Below are positions 9,852-18,819 of a DNA stretch of 64,000 nt, piece after piece. The position numbers were made by a program, and so were the translations under genes. Origin of the DNA: Herbaspirillum rubrisubalbicans (GTDB taxonomy: Bacteria > Pseudomonadota > Gammaproteobacteria > Burkholderiales > Burkholderiaceae_D); the NCBI RefSeq assembly GCF_003719195.1, contig NZ_CP024996.1:62001-126000 (forward strand), given 5' to 3'. The first letter of the stretch is position 1; each line of letters starts with the position of its first letter. The notes under the pieces were generated by a model. The model saw nothing but the letters and a program-made list of their open reading frames with translations, had not been told where the DNA came from and did not search any database.

Positions 9852-11984
9852 ATGCCGCCGCTCTTGTCGTCGCGTTTCTCGCTGTACCGCTTCCTGTTGC
9901 TCAACTATTGCCGCCGCTGCCGCACCCGCGTGGAACGCTGGCGTATGCAGTTTCCCCTGCGTCATGCCAATCTCTCCGAGGGCCTGCGCGCCGCTTGTGG
10001 GGCAGCGGCCATGCTGCTACTGGGCGAGTGGCTGGGCAATCCCCTGTTTTCCTGGGCCGCCATCGGCGCCTTCCTGACTTGCCTGGCCGACAGTGCCGGC
10101 TCCAATCGCGCCCGCCTGGCCTCGATGGGCGGCTTTGCGCTGGCCTCCACCCTGGGCGGCATGGTCGCTGCCACCGCCGCCGGTTTCAGCGTGGAAGCGG
10201 GTTTGCTGACCATCATGGCGTGTGCTGGCGTGGCCGGTTTCTCGCGCATCTATGGTGCCGCTGCCGGGTTGGTATTGATGCTGGCCGCGGGCGTGTCGGC
10301 CATCATGGCCGATGCCCCGGTGGTGCTGTGGCCGCTGACGCAAAGCCACGTGCTGATCTACTTCGGCGGCTGCCTGTGGGCGCTGCTGTTGGGCCTGACG
10401 GCTTGGCGCATCCACCCCTTTGCCCCGGCGCGCCAGGCGGTGGCGCGGGCCTATGGCACGTTGGCCGAGCTGGCCGCCATCGCCGCGGCCAATGATCTGG
10501 ATGACGTGGCGTATGCGGTCCATGCCGCCGAACTGGCGGCGCACACCCGCCGTCATGCACGCTTTGACATTGCCAGCGCCCATCGCGCCTTGGAAGCGGT
10601 GGCCGTCGAGCGTACCGAATCCCGCCGTCTGTACGAAAACCTGCTGGTGCGCCTGGCGCGCGCCGAGGTGCTGCTCGATGGCATTACGGTGCTGGCCGAT
10701 CTGCAGTTGACGCACTACCAGCCCGCCCACGCGCGCCAGCGCACCGCACGTGTGTTGGGCGCGATTGCGCGCCAGTTGCAGGCCATGCAGCGGGATATGC
10801 AAGGCGGCCAGGCGATTGCCGCCGATGACGATGCGCGCATCATGCTGCGCCTGCGGCAACTGGTGGCGCGCCTGCCCAGCGGCACCGGACGTCTGTTGCA
10901 GCAGGTCGATACGCCGCTGGCGCTGGGCGGCCAGGATCCGGCCGGCCTCAAGCAGGCCGCCCGCGTGGCCCGGCCACAACGTCGGGGTGTGGCGGCGCTG
11001 CTGCACCTGCTGGCTGCGCTGTGGCGCAAGGCCGCGCTGCATGTGCGCGCCGGTTCGGCCGAATGGCATCACGCCTGGCGCTGCGCCGCCGCCGCCGGTG
11101 CCACCTACCTGATCGTGCATCTGCTGGAACTGCCCTTCGGCTATTGGGCCACCATGGCCACCATGCTGGTGATGCAGCCCAGTATTTCCGATAGCTGGTC
11201 GCGCAGCATGGAGCGCGCCGTGGGCAGCGTGGTCGGTGGCGTGCTGGCGGTGGCGGTCTGCCTGGTGGTGCATTCGCCGTTGGGACTGGCAGTGCTGGTG
11301 TTTCCGCTGACGGTGCTGACCATGGCGCTGCGTCCGGTCAGCTATGGCCTGTATGCCACTTTCCTTACCCCGGTCTTCGTGCTGGTGGCCGATGTCGGTG
11401 GCGATCCGGCGCATGAGCTCACCAATGCCGCCCTGCGCGCTGGCAACAACGTCATCGGCGCGCTGGTGGCGGTGCTGGCCAGTTACCTGTTCTGGCCGCG
11501 CCGCCAGCAGGACGATCCGCAGACCCAGCTGCGCCGCATGGCCCAGCTCAACCTGGCCTATCTCAATGCCGCGCTCAGTGCCGCGCCTGCTCTGCAGGAC
11601 AAGCCGCGCATGGCGCAACTGCACGCGCACCGGCGTGACGCCTGCGTGGCCAATGTCGAGGCCGGGCTGTTGTTGCAGCGCCTGGCGCGCGAACGCGGCT
11701 GGCCCGAGCGCGACCATGGCCGGGGCCGCACCGCCGTGGCCTTGTCGCGACGCCTGGCGGCGGCGGCCAGCCACCTGTGGGCGCATCCGCAAGCGGTCGC
11801 GCCGGAATTGCTGGATTGGTTGCAAGCCCTGGCGCAAGCGCTGCAGTCCCAGGATGGGCCGGCCCTGCAGCAGCTCACCCGCCAGCGCCCCGCGCCGGTC
11901 CAACTGGCCCTGGCCGCCGCGGTGGAAACGGCTTGCCTATTGGTCGGCACGCTGGAGGCGGCGCAATCACCGCCCGCCAATTAG
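9852..11984 (+). CDS. FUSC-family (AaeB/YccS-like) inner membrane protein, probable aromatic acid efflux component
   Basis: About 710 residues with two clusters of hydrophobic helices (first roughly 160 residues and about 430-560), each followed by a soluble helical region. This duplicated plan is typical of fusaric-acid-resistance / AaeB-type proteins, which export aromatic carboxylates. The second cluster begins near LPFGYWATMATMLVMQPSIS, a recognisable FUSC stretch. The start is uncertain: in-frame ATGs lie at 9774, 9852 and 9945, none with a strong ribosome binding site. No membrane-fusion partner is adjacent, so transport of aromatics is a family-level inference. Confidence 0.8.
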   Translation: MPPLLSSRFSLYRFLLLNYCRRCRTRVERWRMQFPLRHANLSEGLRAACGAAAMLLLGEWLGNPLFSWAAIGAFLTCLADSAGSNRARLASMGGFALASTLGGMVAATAAGFSVEAGLLTIMACAGVAGFSRIYGAAAGLVLMLAAGVSAIMADAPVVLWPLTQSHVLIYFGGCLWALLLGLTAWRIHPFAPARQAVARAYGTLAELAAIAAANDLDDVAYAVHAAELAAHTRRHARFDIASAHRALEAVAVERTESRRLYENLLVRLARAEVLLDGITVLADLQLTHYQPAHARQRTARVLGAIARQLQAMQRDMQGGQAIAADDDARIMLRLRQLVARLPSGTGRLLQQVDTPLALGGQDPAGLKQAARVARPQRRGVAALLHLLAALWRKAALHVRAGSAEWHHAWRCAAAAGATYLIVHLLELPFGYWATMATMLVMQPSISDSWSRSMERAVGSVVGGVLAVAVCLVVHSPLGLAVLVFPLTVLTMALRPVSYGLYATFLTPVFVLVADVGGDPAHELTNAALRAGNNVIGALVAVLASYLFWPRRQQDDPQTQLRRMAQLNLAYLNAALSAAPALQDKPRMAQLHAHRRDACVANVEAGLLLQRLARERGWPERDHGRGRTAVALSRRLAAAASHLWAHPQAVAPELLDWLQALAQALQSQDGPALQQLTRQRPAPVQLALAAAVETACLLVGTLEAAQSPPAN

Positions 11985-12076
11985 CCCAGCTCGGAAACAA
12001 AACCGCCCTTCCCTGTTCGAACCGGAAAACGCCTTGCGCGTAGCCACCGGACAACATCAGACATGGAAGGGAAAGG

Positions 12077-13207
12077 ATGAACCTGGATCTCGGTTTTCTG
12101 TACAACATGAACGAAGGCCCGTTGCGCTCCGGCCTGATCGTGCTGGGCGTGGCCCTGCTGGCAATGCTGCTGGCGATCTTCCTGCATCGCATGGGCATTG
12201 CCCTGGTACGGCGTCTGGCACGGGGCCATCCCTTCACCACCACCGCCACCACCGTCACCTTCAATGCCAGCCGCGCCTGCGTGATGCTCTTCATGCTGCG
12301 CCTGGTGCTGGCCGGCGCGCCCGACAACACACCCGGGCTCACGCGCATTTCCTATCTGACCTCGGTGGCCTTCATCCTGGCGCTGACCTGGTTCCTGATG
12401 CGTTGCGTGAAGTCGGTCAGCCTGACCGTCATCAACCTCAACCCCTATGACGTGGCCGACAATCTCAAGGCCCGCCGCATCCTGACCCAGACTCGCGTGC
12501 TCTCGCGCAGCGCCTATTTCATCATCGCCCTGCTGGGCTTGGCCTTCGTGCTGCTGACCTTGCCCGGCGCGCGCCAGTTCGGTGCCAGCCTGCTGGCTTC
12601 GGCGGGCGTGGCCGGGATCGTCGCCGGTATTGCCGCCAAGCCGGTATTGGGCAACTTCTTTGCCGGTCTGCAGATCGCCTTTTCGCAGCCGATCCGCATC
12701 GATGACGTCTTGATCGTCAAGGGGGAATGGGGTCGCGTGGAAGAAATCACCGGTACCTTCGTGGTGGTCAGGATCTGGGATGAGCGCCGCATGATCGTGC
12801 CGCTGCAATGGTTCATCGAAAATCCCTTCGAGAACTGGACCCATACCTCTTCCACCATCCTGGGCACGGTCTTCCTGTGGCTGGACTTCTCGGTGCCCAC
12901 GGCGGCCATTCGGGCCGAATTCGAGCGGGTCTGTCAGACCCTGCCCTTGTGGGATGGGCGGGTCTGCGTCATGCACGTCACCGACGCCAGCGAGCGCACC
13001 ATGCAGGTCCGCCTGCTGGTCTCGGCCAGGGATTCCGGCAGCGCCTTCGACCTGCGCTGCCAGATTCGCGAGCACATGATCAGCTTCATCGCCACCCACT
13101 ACCCCGACGCCCTGCCCCGCCTGCGCGCGGACGTCTCGGCACGCAACCAGCCCGACGCGCTCGATACCGTGATCGACGGGCCGCCGGGCGAGAAGACGGC
13201 AGACTGA
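12077..13207 (+). CDS. MscS-type mechanosensitive ion channel
   Basis: 376 residues. Several membrane helices occupy the first roughly 190 residues. The pore-lining helix and start of the beta domain are clear: Gly/Ala-rich LLASAGVAGIVAGIAAKPVL, then GNFFAGLQIAFSQPIRIDD and VEEITGTFVVVRIWDERRMI. MscS channels open under membrane tension to release solutes on hypo-osmotic shock. A good ribosome binding site (AAAGG) precedes ATG 12077, 92 bases after the FUSC gene, so co-transcription is possible. Confidence 0.9.
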   Translation: MNLDLGFLYNMNEGPLRSGLIVLGVALLAMLLAIFLHRMGIALVRRLARGHPFTTTATTVTFNASRACVMLFMLRLVLAGAPDNTPGLTRISYLTSVAFILALTWFLMRCVKSVSLTVINLNPYDVADNLKARRILTQTRVLSRSAYFIIALLGLAFVLLTLPGARQFGASLLASAGVAGIVAGIAAKPVLGNFFAGLQIAFSQPIRIDDVLIVKGEWGRVEEITGTFVVVRIWDERRMIVPLQWFIENPFENWTHTSSTILGTVFLWLDFSVPTAAIRAEFERVCQTLPLWDGRVCVMHVTDASERTMQVRLLVSARDSGSAFDLRCQIREHMISFIATHYPDALPRLRADVSARNQPDALDTVIDGPPGEKTAD

Positions 13208-13510
13208 AACCGTCATTTTTTATGGCTCGCAACCCTAACTATTTCAGGGCGGAGAATTTTTCGTGGAGGGGGAATTTGCTCTCCGATAACTCGTGCTTGT
13301 AGAGGCCATGCTGTCTGAGGTAAAAACTTAGAAAGTGAAATCGACGAATCTAAGGAATGGGAAGTCAACAACCTTAGAAAATGCAAATCCCAAAAAGACA
13401 AATTCAGGCGGGCCACGCTACTTGCGACAGAGGGAGAGAGTGTCGCTTTCGTGGGCCCGCCTGAGGAGAAACGCTGGCGTGGTAGCGGCCATTGCCGCCA
13501 GTGGATGTAC
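13208..13510. other. AT-rich intergenic region with a long hairpin
   Basis: No gene seen. It holds two copies of a short motif (AACTTAGA near 13328 and the close variant ACCTTAGA near 13371) and the hairpin at 13405-13463, which lies downstream of the minus-strand DUF4148 gene. Confidence 0.5.
13405..13463 (-). terminator. Long structured hairpin downstream of the first DUF4148 gene
   Basis: Outer arms 13405-13417 and 13450-13463 pair over 13 bases with one bulge (CAGGCGGG/CCCGCCTG and CCACG/CGTGG); an inner stem GCGACA (13424-13429) pairs with TGTCGC (13441-13446). On the minus strand it is followed by a T-containing stretch. A related hairpin with compensating base changes follows the second DUF4148 gene, so the structure appears conserved. 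Terminator is the likely role; an mRNA stability element is also possible. Confidence 0.6.
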
Positions 13511-13801
13511 TTACTGATTGGAGATGCTCAGTTCGCCATTGGCACGTGCCTGGACCAGCTCGGCGCGTACTTCATCACGGGTCTTGGTCGAGGCCACCGG
13601 CTTGACTTCCTGGTCGCGATCGCTCACCAGCAATTCACCATTGGCGCGCGCCTGCTTGAGTTCGGCGATCACGTCGGCACGGGTCTTGGTGGAGGTGAAA
13701 CGGGTTTCGGCGGGATACGGAGCCTCGGCCATGGCGGCGCCAATGGCGGTGGTCAACAGCAGACCTGCAAACAGGTTCTTGGCAATGTTCTTGGTGTTCA
13801 T
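13511..13801 (-). CDS. DUF4148 domain-containing secreted protein, two repeats
   Basis: 96 residues. A signal peptide ends at AMA before EAPYPAE, so the mature protein should be periplasmic or secreted. The rest is two copies of a roughly 34-residue unit of the form STKTRxxVxAELxQARANGEL. DUF4148 proteins are common in Burkholderiales and have no established function. A paralogue with three repeats lies about 550 bases upstream on the same strand. The first 26 residues and the leader are nearly identical in the two, indicating a recent duplication that included the promoter region. Confidence 0.85.
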   Translation of the reverse strand: MNTKNIAKNLFAGLLLTTAIGAAMAEAPYPAETRFTSTKTRADVIAELKQARANGELLVSDRDQEVKPVASTKTRDEVRAELVQARANGELSISNQ

Positions 13802-14352
13802 GATGGTTCCTTTGTGAGTGAGGAGATGAGTACATCAACCCGGGCCAACGCATGTGGTTCAGTCGTTGTGTGCTGTCATCGTGAAACCAAGTTTAGAGAT
13901 CATCGGCGGTCGGATAAAGACGCGGAATCGGAATTCATCGTTCCGAATTTCAGAACAAGCGCAGCGATCATGGCAGGTTCATGGATGCGTTCATCAACTT
14001 AGAAAACCATTGAACTAAAACTTATAAATGGAAAATACAAAAACTTAGAGATGGTTTTTATTCAAGGAAGGTGGAAAAGAACGAAATACAGAGGGAAAAC
14101 GGAAAGGAAAACGGCAGAGGGAATAGAGGAGAAAACTTAGAAAATGGCCGTATGAAAAAACCAGAAACGCGGCCACGAAATGAAAGTGAAAACAGGACAG
14201 GCGGACCCCACTACCGGCGACCGAGGGGAGAGGGTGTCGCTTTCATGGGGCCCGCCTGGGGAGAGACTGACGCAGCGGGTTGGCCGCTGCGCTTGTTGCG
14301 CCTCCACCCGGCATGGTGGCGCCGGGGGAAGGAGACTTGCGGATCGTCCGAT
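13802..14352. other. Intergenic region with duplicated leader, purine-rich tract and hairpin
   Basis: 551 bases without a convincing gene. From about 13802 to 13900 it matches the leader of the second DUF4148 gene (14758-14858), which should hold the minus-strand promoter. From about 13980 to 14180 it is A- and purine-rich with more AACTTAGA motifs. The hairpin at 14198-14258 lies downstream of the second gene. Confidence 0.5.
14198..14258 (-). terminator. Long structured hairpin downstream of the second DUF4148 gene
   Basis: Arms 14198-14210 and 14246-14258 pair as CAGGCGG/CCGCCTG and CCCCA/TGGGG around one mismatch, with inner stem GCGAC (14217-14221) / GTCGC (14236-14240). Compared with 13405-13463, base changes in the outer stem occur on both sides and keep pairing. 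Confidence 0.6.
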
Positions 14353-14757
14353 TTACAGCGAGCGATCCGGGGCGTTGCTCACTGCGTTGCCCTGGCTACG
14401 GGCTTGTTGCAGTTCCTGTTGCACTTGCTGGCGGGTCAGGGTCGAGTGGAAGGGCTTGTCGGCCGGATACTGGTCGCTCACCAGCAGCTCGCCATTGGCG
14501 CGGGCTTGTTGCAGTTCGGCGCGCACTTCGGCACGGGTCTTGGTGGAGACGAAGGGCTTGTCCACCGGATATTGGTCGGTCACCAGCAGTTCACCGTTGG
14601 CGCGGGCTTGCTGCAGTTCGGCCACGACCTCGGCGCGGCTCTTGGTCGAGACGATCTGGGTCTCGGCCGGATACGGGGCTTCAGCCATGGCGGCGCCAAC
14701 GGCGGTACTCAACAGCAGGCCTGCAAACAGGTTCTTGGCAATGTTCTTGGTGTTCAT
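14353..14757 (-). CDS. DUF4148 domain-containing secreted protein, three repeats
   Basis: 134 residues. The signal peptide is almost the same as in the downstream paralogue and is cleaved after AMA. Three repeats follow, each starting STK/STL and holding AELQQARANGELL or a variant, joined by DQYP(V/A)DKPF linkers; the third is the most diverged. It probably differs from the 96-residue paralogue by gain or loss of one repeat. Function unknown. Confidence 0.85.
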   Translation of the reverse strand: MNTKNIAKNLFAGLLLSTAVGAAMAEAPYPAETQIVSTKSRAEVVAELQQARANGELLVTDQYPVDKPFVSTKTRAEVRAELQQARANGELLVSDQYPADKPFHSTLTRQQVQQELQQARSQGNAVSNAPDRSL

Positions 14758-15239
14758 GATCGTTCCTTTGTGAGTGAGGAGATGCGCACGGCAAGCTGTG
14801 ACTACGCTTGTGGTTCAGTCGTTGTGTGCTGTCATCGTGAGACCAAGTGTAGAGACCCAAGGCCGCCGGAAAAAGAAGACAAACCGGAATACATCATTCC
14901 AGAAAGACGAACAATCAGTTTTTTCGATCCTGTGCTGCGATTTTTATATCGCAACTGCACATCAAAAAAGGAAAGATTGTGAAGAAAAAAACGGTCGAGA
15001 TTATTCAATAAGCCTATGATAAATAAGGAATAAATCTAATCATTGGGCTTTTCCGGCTTGTTGTCTACGTCATATCTTTTGCGATGCCGCAAAGATTTTC
15101 CGACCGAAAAGCTTCAAGATTCAAGGAACTTGTTCAATAGATTTGAGTAAGTTTTTCAGGCAGACGTTGTATTCGATAAGAGATAACGAAGCTGGCCGTG
15201 GTTGCTGCCGCGCCCTCACCCCCTGACAGGAGTCGTCCG
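14758..15239. other. AT-rich intergenic region upstream of divergent genes
   Basis: 482 bases. The first 100 are the conserved DUF4148 leader. From 14900 to 15180 it is AT-rich with no convincing gene. It should hold promoters for the minus-strand DUF4148 gene and the plus-strand amidotransferase gene; I could not fix -35/-10 boxes. Confidence 0.45.
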
Positions 15240-15989
15240 ATGAAAACCGCCCTCGCCCTGCGTCATGTACCCAACGAAGATCTGGGCCAACTGGCCCCGC
15301 TGTTGTTGGGCAACGGCTACCAGATCCGCTATGTCGAGGTGGGAGTGGATGCCTTGGTCGATGTTTCGCCGCTGGATGCGGACCTGGTCATCGTGCTGGG
15401 TGGCCCGGTCGCGGTCTATGACAGCGACGCCTATCCTTGGCTGCGCGCCGAAGTCGCCTGGCTGCGGGCGCGGATGTTGGAAGATCTGCCCACCCTGGGC
15501 ATCTGCCTCGGTGCGCAGTTGATGGCGGCGGCCTTGCACGCGCGTGTCTATCCCGGTAGCTGTGGCAAGGAGATCGGCTGGGCCAGCCTGCAGCCCGGCC
15601 AGCATCTGGCCGATTCGCCCTGGTTGCGCGAGGTGGTGGAGCAGCAGACCCCGGTGCTGCATTGGCACGGCGATACCTTCGACCTGCCGGCCGGGGCGCG
15701 TCACCTGGCTGCATCGGCCAGGTATCCGCACCAGGCCTTTGCTTGGGGGCGCCATTGCCTGGCGTTGCAATTCCACCCGGAAGTGGACGTGCGCACGGTG
15801 GAGCACTGGCTGGTCAGTCACGCCCATGAGATTGCTCACACCCGCGACATCAGCGTGGCGCGCCTGCGTGCCGATGCGCAGCGTCACGGCCCCCAGTTCG
15901 AAGCGGCCATGCTGCGCTTCTGGCAGGGCTGGCTGGACAGCCTGCCGGGTCAGCAGCATTACATCACGCAGCGCCGCCGCCGCGCCTGA
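15240..15989 (+). CDS. Class I glutamine amidotransferase (GMP synthase-like)
   Basis: 249 residues. The nucleophile elbow LGICLGAQL holds the catalytic Cys, and LQFHPEVDV carries the catalytic His with the following Glu; both match stand-alone class I glutamine amidotransferases of the YfeJ type. Such proteins release ammonia from glutamine or hydrolyse gamma-glutamyl compounds; the real substrate is unknown. ATG 15240 has AGGAG 7 bases upstream, better than the upstream in-frame ATG at 15198. The stop abuts the convergent LysR gene with no gap. Confidence 0.88.
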   Translation: MKTALALRHVPNEDLGQLAPLLLGNGYQIRYVEVGVDALVDVSPLDADLVIVLGGPVAVYDSDAYPWLRAEVAWLRARMLEDLPTLGICLGAQLMAAALHARVYPGSCGKEIGWASLQPGQHLADSPWLREVVEQQTPVLHWHGDTFDLPAGARHLAASARYPHQAFAWGRHCLALQFHPEVDVRTVEHWLVSHAHEIAHTRDISVARLRADAQRHGPQFEAAMLRFWQGWLDSLPGQQHYITQRRRRA

Positions 15990-16916
15990 CTACCGCCCCC
16001 GGCCCCGCCTGGATCTGGGCACACCCACACCCAGCAAGGGTGGCAATGCGGCAGCCAGGGCATCGATCACGGTGCGTATCCGCAGGGGCAAGTGGCGCGT
16101 CGGTGACCAGGCTAGATGCATGTCGATGGTGGCGAAGGATTCCTCGGGCATCAGCTTGACCAGTCGTCCCGCCTTGACGTGTGTGCTGATGAGCCAGCAC
16201 GGCAGGTGCGCCAGTCCGGCCCCGGCGACGGTGGCCGCGGCAATCGCTTCGAGATCGTCAAAGTGCAGGCGGCTGGTCACCGGGGCCATGCGCACTTTGC
16301 CTTCTTCATCCCGGATCGGCCAACCCGTTGTCTTGCCATAGAGAATGGCGTGATGGCGTGCCAGGTCGCTGAAGTGGCGCGGCCGGCCGTGATCGGCCAG
16401 ATACTGCGGCGAGGCGCACAGCATCATGGTCTGCACGCCCATCTTGCGCGCCACCAGATGGCTGGTATCGGGCAAGGGGCCGCTGCGCAGCACCAGGTCC
16501 ACGCCTTCCTCGACCAGGTCGACCCGACGATCAGTGAAGGAGGCCGTGATATCCAGTTGCGGCCAGCGCCGCGCCAGTTCCACCAGCACCGGTGCCACGC
16601 ACATGCGCCCGAACAGCACCGGGCTACTGATGTGTACCCGTCCCGTGGGTTCGCATCGCCCTTCGGCCACCAGCGCCTGGCCGCTTTCCAGTTCTTCCAG
16701 TGCGCGCAGGCAGCGCTGGTAATAGGCGCGCCCTTCCTCGGTCAGGCTCTGGCTGCGTGTGTTGCGCAGGAACAGGCGCACGCCCAGTCGTTCTTCCAGA
16801 CGCGCAATGCTCTTGCCCACCGCTGAACGCGACAGGTGCAGACGCTGTGCTGCGCGGATGAAACTACCCGCCTCCACCGCCTGGATGAAGACGGCAATGC
16901 CATTGAAGCTATCCAT
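15990..16916 (-). CDS. LysR-family transcriptional regulator
   Basis: 308 residues. The helix-turn-helix is clear (FIQAVEAGSFIRAAQRLHLS then RSAVGKSIARLEERLG), followed by a substrate-binding-like domain. It resembles the subgroup that controls oxidoreductase genes (DsdC/PtxR/AaeR-like layout). ATG 16916 has AAGGAGG at ideal spacing; an earlier in-frame start at 16958 lacks it. It is divergent from a quinone-oxidoreductase-like gene, its likely target. Confidence 0.92.
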   Translation of the reverse strand: MDSFNGIAVFIQAVEAGSFIRAAQRLHLSRSAVGKSIARLEERLGVRLFLRNTRSQSLTEEGRAYYQRCLRALEELESGQALVAEGRCEPTGRVHISSPVLFGRMCVAPVLVELARRWPQLDITASFTDRRVDLVEEGVDLVLRSGPLPDTSHLVARKMGVQTMMLCASPQYLADHGRPRHFSDLARHHAILYGKTTGWPIRDEEGKVRMAPVTSRLHFDDLEAIAAATVAGAGLAHLPCWLISTHVKAGRLVKLMPEESFATIDMHLAWSPTRHLPLRIRTVIDALAAALPPLLGVGVPRSRRGRGR

Positions 16917-16926
16917 GGATCCTCCT

Positions 16927-16958
16927 TTGCCAGGCGGGATTGTGCACCGCGCTGGCAA
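16927..16958. promoter_or_regulatory. Inverted repeat in divergent promoter region
   Basis: TTGCCAG (16927-16933) and CTGGCAA (16952-16958), perfect 7-bp arms with an 18-base spacer, just upstream of the LysR start. Candidate regulator site. Confidence 0.35.
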
Positions 16959-17050
16959 GCATTGGCGAAATCAGCGCTACAAAGCAGGGAAAAATCGTCG
17001 CCACTACGATGTTGGTGCGGCCCATAGACTGGTGTCCTGTTCGCAGTTCG

Positions 17051-17072
17051 GCGTGAGCCCTTGGTCTCACGC
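17051..17072. promoter_or_regulatory. Inverted repeat, candidate LysR operator
   Basis: GCGTGAG (17051-17057) and CTCACGC (17066-17072), perfect 7-bp arms around 8 bases, about 40 bases before the oxidoreductase start. Size and symmetry suit a LysR-type site. Confidence 0.45.
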
Positions 17073-17114
17073 ACGACCTATCACCATCACCTATCGTTCG
17101 CTCAAGGAGCAACC

Positions 17115-18134
17115 ATGGACCAGACCATGCGCCGTTGGCGCCTGCATCAATTCGGCAAGCAGCACCTGCAACTGGAGACCCTGCCCATCGAGCAGCCGGC
17201 ACCTGGACAGATTCTGGTGCGCGTGCGCGCCGTTGCGCTCAATTACCGGGACAAGATGAATATCGATAGCGGCAGCGGTGGCCCGCAAGTGCAGCTACCT
17301 TTCACGCCCGCCTCCGACATGGCGGGTGAAGTCGTGGCGGTGGGCGCTGGCGTGCGCCGCTTCGCGCCGGGGGCACGCGTCATCTCTACGTTCTGGGGCG
17401 GCTGGCTGGACGGCCACTGGCCGCCGCAAGCTGTAGCCTTGGGTGCACCGGGCCCGGGGATGCTGGCCCAGTACGTGCTGCTCGATGAGGATTGGGCCGT
17501 GGCCGCACCGCTTACCCTGAGTGATGCCCAGGCCAGCACGCTGCCCTGCGCCGGTCTCACCGCCTGGACCGCGCTGATCGAACAGGGCCAATTGCACGCC
17601 GGCCAGACGGTGGTGTTGCAGGGAACCGGTGGCGTGGCGCTGTTCGGGCTGCAACTGGCGGCCGCACAGGGTGCGCGCACCATCGTCATTTCCGGCGATG
17701 CGGGCAAGCTGGAGCGCGCGCTCGCAATGGGCGCCACGCACGGCATCCTGCGCAGTCTTCATCCTCAATGGCAGCATCAGGTACGCGAGATGACCCAGGG
17801 CCGTGGTGCCGACCACGTGCTGGAACTGGTCGGTGGCGAGAACGTGGAACGCTCGCTGCAAGCGCTCACGCAAGGCGGTCGTCTGTCGCTGATAGGCTTG
17901 CTGGGCGACATGCGGCTGCAAGCCTCAAGCATCCCGCTGCTGCTGGGTCGCCAGAGTATCCAGGGCATCGGCGTGGGCCATCGCCGTGCGCTGGAAGACT
18001 TGGTGCGTGCAGTCGATCAGCTGGGCCTGGTGCCGATGGTCGAGCAGGAATATGGATTTGCCGAGTTGCCCGAGGCGCTGGCGCATCTGGAACGCGGCGC
18101 CTTCGGCAAGGTGGTGGTACGGGTCGATGGCTAG
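17115..18134 (+). CDS. Zinc-independent medium-chain alcohol dehydrogenase / quinone oxidoreductase-like protein
   Basis: 339 residues of the MDR superfamily: N-terminal GroES-like domain (VRVRAVALNYRDKMNI, FTPASDMAGEVVAVGAGV), then a Rossmann domain with VVLQGTGGVALFGLQLA binding NAD(P)H. The zinc-ligand Cys/His pattern of classical alcohol dehydrogenases is absent at the usual place, so a quinone or enone reductase role is more likely. ATG 17115 has AAGGAG upstream. The divergent LysR gene is the likely regulator. Confidence 0.87.
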   Translation: MDQTMRRWRLHQFGKQHLQLETLPIEQPAPGQILVRVRAVALNYRDKMNIDSGSGGPQVQLPFTPASDMAGEVVAVGAGVRRFAPGARVISTFWGGWLDGHWPPQAVALGAPGPGMLAQYVLLDEDWAVAAPLTLSDAQASTLPCAGLTAWTALIEQGQLHAGQTVVLQGTGGVALFGLQLAAAQGARTIVISGDAGKLERALAMGATHGILRSLHPQWQHQVREMTQGRGADHVLELVGGENVERSLQALTQGGRLSLIGLLGDMRLQASSIPLLLGRQSIQGIGVGHRRALEDLVRAVDQLGLVPMVEQEYGFAELPEALAHLERGAFGKVVVRVDG

Positions 18135-18439
18135 GGCGCTAAGGCCTGTTTCTGCTTGTTACGATTGCTTGCATCGTTCACCATCGCTTGCATTTCTGTC
18201 CGAACCTTCATGTCGGCAACACGTTCAGAGCAACACGTATGACGCAACATCGCGTGGGAATGTGGGTATGGATACCCGGCAATTTGCGTCATCGCGGAAG
18301 CGCGGAATCAGACCTTGTCCGACATAGCGCAACAGCCAACTTGCCTATAGTAGCGACATGGATCGTCATCGATCCCGCATCCTGTTTCTCGATATCGAAG
18401 CCACGGGCTTTCCGATAAACACAACCCAAGGAGGTACAT
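18135..18439. other. Intergenic region, no gene seen
   Basis: 305 bases upstream of the small secreted protein gene. It should hold that gene's promoter. No repeat or structure stands out. Confidence 0.4.
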
Positions 18440-18793
18440 ATGAAGACTCGTCATATCCTGATCTCGACCCTGTTCATGGCCCTGGCCGGTAGCGCCATGG
18501 CCCAGAATGCCCCGACCAGCGGCAATGCCGTGGACACCGCCCCGGGCACTTCGATGAACTCGGCGACGACGCCGTCGGCCGTGCCGTCCAACGATCCGTT
18601 CGTCCAGAAGCGCCAGGCCGATGCCGACGCCAAGGCCGAGTACAAGGCCCAGAAAAAGGCTGCCAAGCAAGAGTACAAATCCGACAAGAAGGCTGCCAAG
18701 GCGCAGCTGAAGCAGGAAAAGACGGAGTCCACCGCCCAGCGCAATGAAGCCTTGGCGACCACTCCCAAGACCAAGACCGACACTACGCACTGA
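18440..18793 (+). CDS. Small secreted Lys/Ala-rich protein
   Basis: 117 residues. A signal peptide ends at AMA before QNAPTSG. A Ser/Thr/Pro-rich stretch follows, then a strongly charged helical region full of KAEYKAQKKAAKQEYKSDKK-type sequence (about residues 55-100). I recognise no characterised family. The gene has a strong AAGGAGG ribosome binding site and its own intrinsic terminator, so it looks like a well expressed single-gene unit. Confidence 0.75.
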   Translation: MKTRHILISTLFMALAGSAMAQNAPTSGNAVDTAPGTSMNSATTPSAVPSNDPFVQKRQADADAKAEYKAQKKAAKQEYKSDKKAAKAQLKQEKTESTAQRNEALATTPKTKTDTTH

Positions 18794-18819
18794 CGTTTGA
18801 GTGGGATGCGGTGATGAAG

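Noticed and set aside
10017..11903. 628-codon open frame antisense to the FUSC gene
   Set aside because: It is His/Gln/Arg-rich with no domain and mirrors the GC-rich codon pattern of the real gene on the other strand.
14353..14757. Regular repeats that might be a CRISPR or tandem DNA repeat
   Set aside because: The repeats are about 100 bases, code for protein and differ at the third codon positions; they are DUF4148 protein repeats.
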